From: Spirochaetia bacterium
Lineage (GTDB): Bacteria; Spirochaetota; Spirochaetia; Treponematales; Treponemataceae
DNA length: 28,124 bases
Assembly: GCA_900770075.1 (NCBI GenBank)
Contig: CAAGIZ010000224.1
Location: 1-28,124 of the forward strand
Direction: 5' to 3'
Shown here: positions 14,913 to 21,432 of the stretch, piece by piece
Numbering within the stretch: the stretch's first letter is position 1
How the letters are laid out: the number at the start of each line of letters is the position of its first letter
Translations under genes and position numbers: made by a program
The notes under the pieces: generated by a model
Databases searched by the model: none
What the model saw: the letters and a program-made list of their open reading frames with translations, nothing else
Told to the model about the DNA's origin: nothing

Positions 14913-15019
14913 GCTGGCTCCCATATTCAATAAAACACCCCGAAATTGAAATTTCTGGAGGTTCATTTGATTATCGGTAAAAAAAATGATTAGTTAAGGG
15001 ATTTTTGAAAAATCGGTGG

Positions 15020-15158
15020 GGGCGCGAGGACGCGCCCGTCCTGCCTGCGGCAGGGATGCGGGGATTGGGCAAGCCCAACCCCTGCGAGTTTCGTGCTGTC
15101 GCACTAAACTCGTTTATTGTAGTGGGCGCGAGGACGCGCCCGTCCTGCCTGCGGCAGG
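15020..15158. repeat. 35-base double-hairpin direct repeat (two copies)
   Basis: Positions 15020-15054 and 15124-15158 are identical over 35 bases. Each consists of GGGCGCG-AGGA-CGCGCCC and, two bases later, CCTGCC-TGC-GGCAGG, two perfect hairpins in a row. The copies are 104 bases apart and flank a family B module. The whole gap 14967-15349 holds only repeat-like sequence and no credible gene. Confidence 0.8.
15060..15112. repeat. Family B two-hairpin module, inverted copy
   Basis: On the minus strand the order is CGAGTTT...AAACTCG (15112 to 15085, with an inner GTGC/GCAC stem), CAGGGG, then TTGGGC/GCCCAA (15082 to 15060). This matches the three modules at 5718-5941 except that the second stem has a new, still complementary, sequence. 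Confidence 0.75.
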
Positions 15159-15206
15159 AATGGGAGCACCGCCGGAGGCGTTCTGGAGCGGAACGTAGTG
15201 TAGCGG

Positions 15207-15310
15207 AAGAATGGAGCGCGCAAGACGCGGAAGTGCGGACAGCCCGGTTTTCGGTCGGGCGGTTCCTGAGCGTTGCGAAGGAAGCGGCCGTCCGAAAAGC
15301 CGCCCGTAAA
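15207..15310 (-). repeat. Dispersed long-stem element, copy 3 (family A, minus orientation)
   Basis: TTTTCGGTCGGGCG (15248-15261) pairs with CGGCCGTCCGAAAA (15285-15298) at 12 of 14 positions. Read on the minus strand the loop is CTTCCTTCGCAACGCTCAGGAAC, with the same ends as the other copies, and the stem is followed by CCGGGCTGTCCGCACTTC. Flanks match copy 1 (TCTTGCGCGCTCCATTC-like). Confidence 0.75.
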
Positions 15311-15324
15311 AATCAAATTTTTTA

Positions 15325-15338
15325 TTTTTCGAGGTTCC
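15325..15338 (-). repeat. Post-stop motif, degenerate copy (GGAACCTCGAAAAA)
   Basis: It lies 11 bases downstream of the TrpR-family gene stop, sense orientation, with one mismatch to GGCACCTCGAAAAA. Confidence 0.5.
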
Positions 15339-15349
15339 CTTTTATCTTT

Positions 15350-15691
15350 TTAAATTTTCTTTGCCAGTTCAAGAAAACGTCTGAAGGCTGAGTCCTGTTT
15401 TTTTAATTCTCTGGAGCCTCTGGTTATCTTGCAGAGGGACATGCCGAACTTTCTGGCTATTTCCCGCTGGGTCGTTCCTTTGTCGATTTCTTTTACCAAA
15501 AGCCAGCGAGTGGCAAAATCCCGAAGTTCTGCCGGGGTAAAAAGACAGACGAAAAAATCATAGATGGTCTGGGGGTCGTTGTTTTTTGCAATCAGCCTGC
15601 ACATTTCCAGCAATCCCTCGTCAAGAGCCTTTGTGCGCTCTTCTTCTGAAATTTCGTCCTGCACGTCTTTCTGTTCCGTGTTCTGTTCCAT
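15350..15691 (-). CDS. TrpR-family transcriptional regulator (YerC/YecD-like)
   Basis: About 113 residues. The C-terminal half has the Trp-repressor helix-turn-helix: LFTPAELRDFATRWLLVKEIDKGTTQREIARKFGMSLCKITRGSRELK. In E. coli TrpR the equivalent recognition region reads ATITRGSNSLK, so the KITRGSRELK match is diagnostic. The N-terminus is acidic (EQKDVQDEISEEER). Known members are dimeric repressors. Whether this one binds tryptophan is not visible, and no trp genes are nearby. The ATG at 15691 has no Shine-Dalgarno, but a promoter ends 7 bases before it (15699-15727), suggesting a leaderless mRNA. It sits 52 bases downstream of oppF, so read-through from the peptide operon is also possible. 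A TTG at 15727 coincides with the -35 box and is not the start. Confidence 0.85.
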   Translation of the reverse strand: MEQNTEQKDVQDEISEEERTKALDEGLLEMCRLIAKNNDPQTIYDFFVCLFTPAELRDFATRWLLVKEIDKGTTQREIARKFGMSLCKITRGSRELKKQDSAFRRFLELAKKI

Positions 15692-15698
15692 AGAAACA

Positions 15699-15727
15699 AT
15701 TATGTAATAAAACCGGCAAAAGGTCAA
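15699..15727 (-). promoter_or_regulatory. Promoter of the TrpR-family gene, placed for a leaderless transcript
   Basis: TTGACC (15722-15727) and CATAAT (15699-15704), each five of six matches to consensus, are separated by exactly 17 bases on the minus strand. Seven bases separate the -10 box from the ATG, so transcription should begin at or next to the start codon. Confidence 0.65.
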
Positions 15728-15743
15728 ACTTCAGGGCAAAATT

Positions 15744-16964
15744 TTAAAGGCAGAAACAGCGAACTTTGTGTCCGGCTTCCAGAGTTGTCCAGTCAGGCAG
15801 TTTTTCAAGGCATTTTTCTGTTTTTTTTGGGCAGCGGTGGGCAAAAGGACAGCAGGAAACACCAGAAAGGGAAGTTTTTACCTCTCCTTCGGCTTTTGAG
15901 GCCTCTTTTCCGCCTTCTGAGCCGGCAAACAAAAGTTTTGAATAGGGATGCATGGCTGTCTTGTAAAAATCGGAAGCCCTTCCCTCTTCAACCAGAACGC
16001 CCCGGTACATTACGCCTATTCTGTCGCAAAAATAGCAGCTTACACGCAGGTCGTGGGCGATAAACAGAATGGTCAGGTTTCTTTTTGAGCGGATGTCCTG
16101 CAGCAGGTTTAGGATTTGCCCCTGTATTGAAACGTCAAGGGCGGACACAACCTCGTCGCAGATCAAAAGTTCCGGTTCCATCAAAAGTCCCCGGGCTATG
16201 GAAATGCGCTGTCTTTGTCCGCCGGAAAACTCCGAAGGCCGCCTGTCCAAATCTGCCCTGTCCAGCCCTACTTCTTCCATTATCTGTCCGGCAAGGGTTC
16301 GCAGTTCTTCTTTTTTTATGCCTTTTTTTGAATGTTTGAGACCGTCCGTCAAAATTGAAAAGACCGTCATTCTTGGGTTCAGGGAGCGGGCGGGATCCTG
16401 GAAGATGTATTTTATTTTTGAAAAATCAGCGGAAGTGCAGGACGCTGAACCGATGGAATCCTCTGACCCCTCTGAGCCGCCAGTGCCGACAGTGCCACCA
16501 GTGCCGCATGAGAGTATTTTTCCGTTGAAGATGATTTTTCCGCTGTCCGGCCGGTACATTCCCGCAAGAATTTTTGCCGTGGTGGACTTTCCGCAGCCAG
16601 ACTCCCCCACAAGACCGTAAGTTTTTCCCCTTTCGATTTCAAAACTCACGTTGTTGAGGGCGTATACAAACCTGTCTTTTCTTGCAAAAAATCCCGATTC
16701 CAGAGAAAACTTTTTTGTAAGGCTTTTTATTTCCAGAACAGTGTCTGAAACTTTGTCAGAAACGGTATCAGAAATTTTGTCCGAAACAGGGCATGAAACT
16801 TTGTCAGAAATTTTGTCCGAAACAGCGCATGAAACTTTGTCCGAAAGTGTGTCCGAAACAGGGCTGGAAGCACAGTTCACAACCATGGTTAAAACCTCGT
16901 TCGTGGAAGCATTTTCTAAGTTTTCCGGCAACCTGGCCTGAGAGACGGTGTTTTTTTCGTTCAT
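15744..16964 (-). CDS. oppF: Oligopeptide ABC transporter ATPase OppF-like, with repeat insertions
   Basis: The 406-residue cytoplasmic ATPase has Walker A GESGCGKST (120-128), Q-loop around Gln189 (YIFQDPARSLNPRM), signature FSGGQRQR (246-253) and Walker B LLICDE (266-271), and ends with the Opp/Dpp C-terminal Cys-containing region (CPFAHRCP...C). SLNPRM is typical of OppF-type subunits. Two unusual additions are seen. Residues 35-76 are a run of Ser-Asp-Lys-Val/Ile-Ser units before the ABC domain, encoded by a 36-base tandem repeat. Residues 151-181 are a Gly/Ser-rich insertion between Walker A and the Q-loop. A smaller GSEGGKEASKAEGE insertion occurs near the C-terminus. Its ATG directly follows the TAA of the oppC-oppD gene (TAAATG), indicating translational coupling; GGGGGA upstream serves as Shine-Dalgarno. 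Confidence 0.92.
   Translation of the reverse strand: MNEKNTVSQARLPENLENASTNEVLTMVVNCASSPVSDTLSDKVSCAVSDKISDKVSCPVSDKISDTVSDKVSDTVLEIKSLTKKFSLESGFFARKDRFVYALNNVSFEIERGKTYGLVGESGCGKSTTAKILAGMYRPDSGKIIFNGKILSCGTGGTVGTGGSEGSEDSIGSASCTSADFSKIKYIFQDPARSLNPRMTVFSILTDGLKHSKKGIKKEELRTLAGQIMEEVGLDRADLDRRPSEFSGGQRQRISIARGLLMEPELLICDEVVSALDVSIQGQILNLLQDIRSKRNLTILFIAHDLRVSCYFCDRIGVMYRGVLVEEGRASDFYKTAMHPYSKLLFAGSEGGKEASKAEGEVKTSLSGVSCCPFAHRCPKKTEKCLEKLPDWTTLEAGHKVRCFCL
16745..16865 (-). repeat. 36-base tandem repeat inside oppF
   Basis: On the plus strand, units of GAAATTTTGTCCGAAACAG followed by GGCATGAAACTTTGTCA-like sequence recur, keeping the reading frame (12 codons per unit). The encoded peptide is an array of SDKVS/SDKIS/SDTVS units. 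Confidence 0.7.
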
Positions 16965-19199
16965 TTAATTTTCCCCCTGTAAGACGGCGTAACAGTCTTT
17001 TTCTTCCTGCCGGCACTGCTCTGTGGCAAGGGAACAGCGGGGTGCAAAAGGACAGCCTGTTTCCGGTCTGGAAGGGTCGCTTACCCTGCCAGGAATTGAC
17101 AAAAGCCGCTGCCGGGAATAGTGCATTCCAAAACGGGGTGTGGAAGCCAGAAGCGCTTTCGTATAAGGATGTTTTGGCGAAGAATAGAGGGTTTTGCTCT
17201 CTCCCCTTTCCATTATCTTTCCGCCATACATCACTAACATTCTGTGGCTCAGCCGGGAAACCAGCTCTATGTTGTGGCTTATGAAGATGATTGAAAGTCC
17301 TCTTGTCCTGTTTAAGGTGCGCAAAAGTTCTTCTATCTGTGCCTGAATCGTAACGTCTAGGGCAGTTGTCGGCTCGTCTGCAATCAAAAGTTCGCAGTTC
17401 TGGGCAAGAGCAAGGGCAATTCCAATGCGCTGAAGCTGTCCGCCGGAAAACTGGTGAGGGAAATTTTTCAGCCTATTTCTGGCATCGGTTATGCCGGTTT
17501 CTGCAAGAAGGGCGCAGGCTTTATCGTCGGCTTCTTCTCTGGTAATTTTCGGGTCGCTGTTTCTTAAAGTTTCAAAAAAGACCGAACCTATGTTCTGAAG
17601 GGGATCAAAGGCTCTGGAGCTTTCCTGAAAAATCATTCCGATTTTGCGTCCGCGGATAAACCGAAGCTGCCGGGAATTTAAAGCCGTCAGTTCCAAAAAT
17701 CTGCCGGTTTTGGCTCCGTCTTTTGAATTTTCGGAATTTTCAGGAACAAGCCCGGTCTTTCGGAAAAACTCTTCATCATCTCCCAAATCATAAAAAATCT
17801 GCCCGGAAACAGATGCATTTGCCGGCAAAAGTCCCGCAATTGCCGTGGTGGAAACTGACTTTCCTGAACCGGATTCCCCTACAATCCCAAGAATTTCGCC
17901 TCTTTTTACGTTGAAGGAAATTCCACGAACGGACTGAACCCTTATGTTTTCTTTTCCACGGTGAACGTCAAATTCCACATGAAGGTTCCTTACACTGAGG
18001 AGGATTTTTCCGTCAGTTCCACAAGCCTCGCCGGTACAGCCTTCACCCTCAGCCTCAACCCCGACATTTTTTCCGTCAGAAACGGTTCCCTTACCCCCGG
18101 CGCAAAGACCAGACTTTTTTTCGCCTCGCTTTTTTCTGCGCTTAAAGACCACGCTGTAGGGGTCAAAATAATCTCGCAGGGCATCTCCAAAAAAATTGAA
18201 TGCTAGAGTTACTGCCAGAAGGAGAAAAACCGGGAACAAAAGCCATGGAAAATTCTTCAGGTTTGAAAGAGTTGAAATTTCCCTGTTAATCATGGAACCC
18301 CAGCTGACCGCCGGATCCGCAATTCCAAGCCCAAGATAAGAAAGGGTAGTTTCGCTCATGATAAAGCCTGGAACGGCAAGTGTCGTGCTTACGATTAAGA
18401 GGCTGGAAATCTGAGGAATGATGTATTTTAAGATGATTATTATTGAAAGAATTTTTTCAAGTCTGGCATTCTGAACAAAATCTTCGCGTTTTATGGAGTG
18501 AACCATTCCCCTTAAAGTGCGGGCAGTACCGGGCCAGCCCACAAGGCTTAAAATCAGGGTGATTATCATGTAGCTCTGTCCCGAATCCATGCTCTCATTC
18601 AAAATGGAACGGAGAAAGAGAATCAGATACAGCCCCGGAATAAGCATAAAAAACTCAGAAAAGCGCATCACAGTCCAGTCCACGATTCCGCCGAAAAATC
18701 CCGCCAGCCCGCCGAACAATATCGCAAGAAAAAGGCTTACCGCACTGGCCGCAAAACCAATGGTCAGGGAAATTCTGCTGCCGTAAACCATGCGGCTGAA
18801 CATATCCCGCCCCAGGTTGTCTGCGCCAAAAAGAAAAACAGGATAAACATCTCCGGTAAGGGGATCCGGTTCAGTACCAAAAAGGTGCCGTTCTGCCGGA
18901 AAAATACCCAAAAGCCGGTATTTTTCTCCTTTGACGAAAAAGCGGATTTTGTGGTTAAGGCCCTTTACCTTTGCATACTGCCAGGATGAAGGATTTAAAA
19001 CCCGGAATTCCCTTGCAGCAAGGCCTTTGGCAGATAATTCCACATTTGCAGGGTGAAAAGTTCCCTCTTCAAAGGTTTTTGCAGGCGAATAGGGAGCAAT
19101 GAATTCCGCAAAAATCATAAAAAGATACAAAATCAGGATAAAAATCAGGGAAACCAGGGCAAGAGGACGGTTTTTTATGTATTCAAGAACTTTTTTCAT
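16965..19199 (-). CDS. Fused oligopeptide ABC permease-ATPase (OppC-OppD)
   Basis: The 744-residue product joins two normally separate subunits. Residues 1-350 are an OppC-type permease: an N-terminal membrane helix (PLALVSLIFILILYLFMIF), HLFGTEPDPLTGDV...GADNLGRDMFSRMVYGSR (105-142), further helices, and the cytoplasmic loop region SYLGLGIADPAVSWGSMI (287-304). A Lys/Gly/Cys-rich linker (about 351-398) follows. Residues 399-744 are an OppD-type ATPase with Walker A GESGSGKS (441-448), Q-loop FQESSRAFDPL, signature FSGGQLQR (584-591), Walker B LLIADE (604-609) and the Cys-rich Opp C-terminus. The fusion is read in one frame without a stop. It should still form the OppBC/DF complex for peptide uptake. 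It is followed immediately by oppF and preceded by oppB across 70 bases. Confidence 0.92.
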   Translation of the reverse strand: MKKVLEYIKNRPLALVSLIFILILYLFMIFAEFIAPYSPAKTFEEGTFHPANVELSAKGLAAREFRVLNPSSWQYAKVKGLNHKIRFFVKGEKYRLLGIFPAERHLFGTEPDPLTGDVYPVFLFGADNLGRDMFSRMVYGSRISLTIGFAASAVSLFLAILFGGLAGFFGGIVDWTVMRFSEFFMLIPGLYLILFLRSILNESMDSGQSYMIITLILSLVGWPGTARTLRGMVHSIKREDFVQNARLEKILSIIIILKYIIPQISSLLIVSTTLAVPGFIMSETTLSYLGLGIADPAVSWGSMINREISTLSNLKNFPWLLFPVFLLLAVTLAFNFFGDALRDYFDPYSVVFKRRKKRGEKKSGLCAGGKGTVSDGKNVGVEAEGEGCTGEACGTDGKILLSVRNLHVEFDVHRGKENIRVQSVRGISFNVKRGEILGIVGESGSGKSVSTTAIAGLLPANASVSGQIFYDLGDDEEFFRKTGLVPENSENSKDGAKTGRFLELTALNSRQLRFIRGRKIGMIFQESSRAFDPLQNIGSVFFETLRNSDPKITREEADDKACALLAETGITDARNRLKNFPHQFSGGQLQRIGIALALAQNCELLIADEPTTALDVTIQAQIEELLRTLNRTRGLSIIFISHNIELVSRLSHRMLVMYGGKIMERGESKTLYSSPKHPYTKALLASTPRFGMHYSRQRLLSIPGRVSDPSRPETGCPFAPRCSLATEQCRQEEKDCYAVLQGEN

Positions 19200-19250
19200 A
19201 ATTTTTCCCTTTAGGTACCCCCAAAAACTTCAGTTTTATTGAAACTTCAG

Positions 19251-19264
19251 TTTTTCGAGGTGCC
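19251..19264 (-). repeat. Post-stop motif GGCACCTCGAAAAA, copy 3
   Basis: It is a perfect copy on the minus strand, beginning 5 bases downstream of the oppB stop (19270-19272) in sense orientation. It is followed by two direct copies of AAAACTGAAGTTT in the oppB-oppCD gap. Confidence 0.65.
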
Positions 19265-19269
19265 ATTTA

Positions 19270-20361
19270 TCATTCCTTTCCGTAGCGGATTCTGGGGTCT
19301 ACTACGGCAAGCAGAATGTCGCTTATGACCATTCCCGCCAGAACCAGTGACGAAATAAACATGCTGTTTGCCAGAACCAGATTTACATCCTGCTGGAGCA
19401 CAGCCTCGTACATAAGCCTGCCAATCCCCGGGTAAGAAAAGATGATTTCCAGAACCAGAGAGCCGGAAAAAAGACCGGCAAGAAGATTGGCACTTCCCGT
19501 TATGTAAGGGTTAAGGGTGTTTCTAAAAGCATGGGCAAGGTAAACCCGGCCTTCCGAAATTCCTCTGGCACGGATTGCCATTATGTAAGGAAGTCCCATC
19601 TGGTCGAGCATGGTTGAACGTATGGTGCGCATAGTACCGCCAACCCCGCCCAAAAAAGAAGCCAGCAGGGGCAGAAAAACGTGATGGGCATAGCTGAAAA
19701 CAAACCGCCCCGGAGCCTCAGAAAAAGGAAAGTCCGGATAAGCCGTTACGGGAAAAAGGGAAGTAGCCGAAGCAAAGAGCTGAAACAAAATCAAAAGCAG
19801 GATTCCCGGAAAAGCGTGGAAAAACAGGGCAAAAAAAGTCGCAGCCAGATCAGTTTTTGTTCCTGCCTTGCTGGAAAAATAAACCCCCAGCAAAAACGAA
19901 AAAATCGTTATAAACACAAGGGAAATCAAATTCAGCACCACAGAATTTAAAATCCGCGACCTTATAAGAAAACTGACAGGAGCACGGCTTATAAGGCTTA
20001 CCCCCAGGTCGTGATTTACCACCACCCTTTTAAGCCATTTAAAATACTGTACCGTAAAAGGCTGGTCCAGCCCCATCTCCGCCCTCAAAGCCGCCGTCTG
20101 CTTTTCATCAAGCCCTTTGGTGTTTGACCTGTCCGCTCCCCCAGTGCCGGAAGCCTGGCTCATTATCTGCTGGGTCATCATCTGATCGACAATATCCCCC
20201 GGAGCCAGCGCCATAAGGGCAAACAAAGCCCAGCCCAAAAAAAACAGAATCACCAGCATGGTAAGAAGACGGGTCAGTATAAAGGAAAGCAGGGGAAATT
20301 TCGCCCTGAAAGAAAGCAGTGGCCGGAACAAAAAACTCAACTTTTCCGCAAACTTTTCCAT
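19270..20361 (-). CDS. oppB: Oligopeptide ABC transporter permease OppB-like
   Basis: About 363 residues from ATG 20361 (MEKFAEKLSFLFRPLL). It has an N-terminal transmembrane helix (FPLLSFILTRLLTMLVILFFL), the periplasmic loop typical of OppB (ALAPGDIVDQMM, MGLDQPFTVQYFKWLKRVV, DLGVSLI), and several helices. The DppB/OppB coupling segment is YIMAIRARGISEGRVYLAHAFRNTLNPYIT, and the C-terminal part is FSYPGIGRLMYEAVLQQDVNLVLANSM...DPRIRYG. An open frame continues upstream to 20514, but that part is the antisense-frame reading of the plsC repeat tail and lacks a membrane segment, so the internal start is preferred. It starts 8 bases after the plsC stop, which implies coupled translation. Confidence 0.9.
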   Translation of the reverse strand: MEKFAEKLSFLFRPLLSFRAKFPLLSFILTRLLTMLVILFFLGWALFALMALAPGDIVDQMMTQQIMSQASGTGGADRSNTKGLDEKQTAALRAEMGLDQPFTVQYFKWLKRVVVNHDLGVSLISRAPVSFLIRSRILNSVVLNLISLVFITIFSFLLGVYFSSKAGTKTDLAATFFALFFHAFPGILLLILFQLFASATSLFPVTAYPDFPFSEAPGRFVFSYAHHVFLPLLASFLGGVGGTMRTIRSTMLDQMGLPYIMAIRARGISEGRVYLAHAFRNTLNPYITGSANLLAGLFSGSLVLEIIFSYPGIGRLMYEAVLQQDVNLVLANSMFISSLVLAGMVISDILLAVVDPRIRYGKE

Positions 20362-20369
20362 GGCGACGT

Positions 20370-20480
20370 CTACCTGCCCTCTGACGAAGAACCGCTCTCT
20401 GACGGCTGACTTCCGCCCTCTGACGGTGAACTGCCCTCTGACGGCTGACTGCCACCCTCTGACGGTGAACTGCCCCCAAG
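20370..20480 (-). repeat. Degenerate 18-21-base tandem repeat at the 3' end of plsC
   Basis: On the plus strand, five units begin (C)CTCTGACG, alternating GGTGAACTGCC and GGCTGACTGCCA-type tails. In the plsC frame they encode Gly-Ser-rich GSSPSE/GGSQPSE units. In the frame continuous with oppB they encode Phe-Thr-Val-Arg-Gly and Gln-Ser-Ala-Val-Arg units. Confidence 0.8.
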
Positions 20481-21212
20481 CAGGGCATCTTCCGCAGGCT
20501 TTAACTGCCGGCAAATTACATTTTCAATTTTAGCAGGAAGCTCAGCCTGCTGTTCTCTGGAAAGCCCCGCCGTCATAACCGGGTCATGGACGGTAATAAA
20601 AACAGTATTCCCCTTGGAAACAGTCTTTTTTTCCTCAAAAACCTTATACGACCCTTCAATGGTCAAAGGCACGATGGGAGCCCCGGACAAAAATGCAAGT
20701 TTAAAACTTCCGGCCTTAAATTCCCGGTGAATGCCACCCTTAGAGCGGGTTCCTTCCGGAAAAATCACCTGAGAATACCCTTTTTTAACGTTTGCCGCAG
20801 CGTCATAAATCGCCTTCACAGAAGCCCTCGGACTTTTTCTGTCCATCAGGGTGCAGTGCAAAAAGCGCATCCAGTCTTTTATGAGAGGAATGGCACCGAT
20901 TTCTTTTTTAGAAACAAAAGAGATGAACTTTGGAATGTAGCCGTAAATCACCGGAATATCCATATACCCCTGATGATTTGCAATAAAAACCACGGCAGAA
21001 TCCCCTGGCAGTTTCTCAAGCCCCTTAACCACAACCTTAGTACCGGTAGTTTCACAGATATACCGGGCCCAGAGAGGCACAAGTTCCGTAAGGATTGCGT
21101 CCACTTCTTCAGTCTTACCCTGTTTTTCAAGTTTCAGACACTTGTGGCGGATTTTATCCCGCTTAAGCATCCACGCAAAAATTTTAATCACCGTAACAAG
21201 AATTTTAAACAT
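20370..21212 (-). CDS. plsC: 1-acyl-sn-glycerol-3-phosphate acyltransferase (PlsC-like)
   Basis: The 280-residue membrane-associated enzyme should transfer an acyl group to lysophosphatidic acid to make phosphatidic acid, the precursor of membrane phospholipids. It has the acyltransferase motifs NHQGYMD (HX4D, His80-Asp85), FISFVSKKE (about 97-105), FPEGTRSKGG (151-160) and VPLTIEG (181-187). An N-terminal amphipathic/hydrophobic helix probably anchors it. Residues 247-280 are an added Gly/Ser/Pro/Glu repeat tail not seen in typical PlsC. ATG 21212 has GGAG 7 bases upstream; a GTG one codon earlier is possible. It lies within the peptide-transport operon, between oppA and oppB, which is unusual. 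Confidence 0.9.
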   Translation of the reverse strand: MFKILVTVIKIFAWMLKRDKIRHKCLKLEKQGKTEEVDAILTELVPLWARYICETTGTKVVVKGLEKLPGDSAVVFIANHQGYMDIPVIYGYIPKFISFVSKKEIGAIPLIKDWMRFLHCTLMDRKSPRASVKAIYDAAANVKKGYSQVIFPEGTRSKGGIHREFKAGSFKLAFLSGAPIVPLTIEGSYKVFEEKKTVSKGNTVFITVHDPVMTAGLSREQQAELPAKIENVICRQLKPAEDALLGGSSPSEGGSQPSEGSSPSEGGSQPSESGSSSEGR

Positions 21213-21304
21213 CACTGCACTCCAAAAAAAAAAACAACTCTTCCGCTTTAATTTCCCTAATTATACCCGTAAACCGAACTTTGGTCATTACAGGAATTTT
21301 TATA

Positions 21305-21430
21305 CGGGCGGCTTTTTGGCTGGTCTGCTTCCTTCGCCGGGCTCAGGAACCAGACCAGCCAAAAACCGGGTCTTTCGCAGTTCCGGCTTTCGCCTCCATT
21401 GCCTTCGGCAACGCTTCGCTGCCCTCGCGC
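21305..21430 (+). repeat. Dispersed long-stem element, copy 2 (family A), between oppA and plsC
   Basis: TTTTTGGCTGGTCTG (21313-21327) pairs perfectly over 15 bases with CAGACCAGCCAAAAA (21351-21365). The loop is CTTCCTTCGCCGGGCTCAGGAAC-like, sharing its ends with copies 1 and 3. The stem is followed by CCGGGTCTTTCGCAGTTCC. The element extends to the 3' end of oppA, whose last few codons read into repeat-like sequence. A stem of this strength could protect or terminate the oppA part of the operon mRNA. Confidence 0.8.
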
Positions 21431-21432
21431 TG

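Noticed and set aside
15005..15391. 128-residue plus-strand open frame in the repeat block
   Set aside because: The encoded sequence simply translates the hairpin repeats (repeated PSCLRQEW-like pieces) and runs into the TrpR-family gene.
20362..20514. 51-residue N-terminal extension of OppB
   Set aside because: It translates the plsC repeat tail in another frame; the internal ATG at 20361 begins the conserved OppB sequence.
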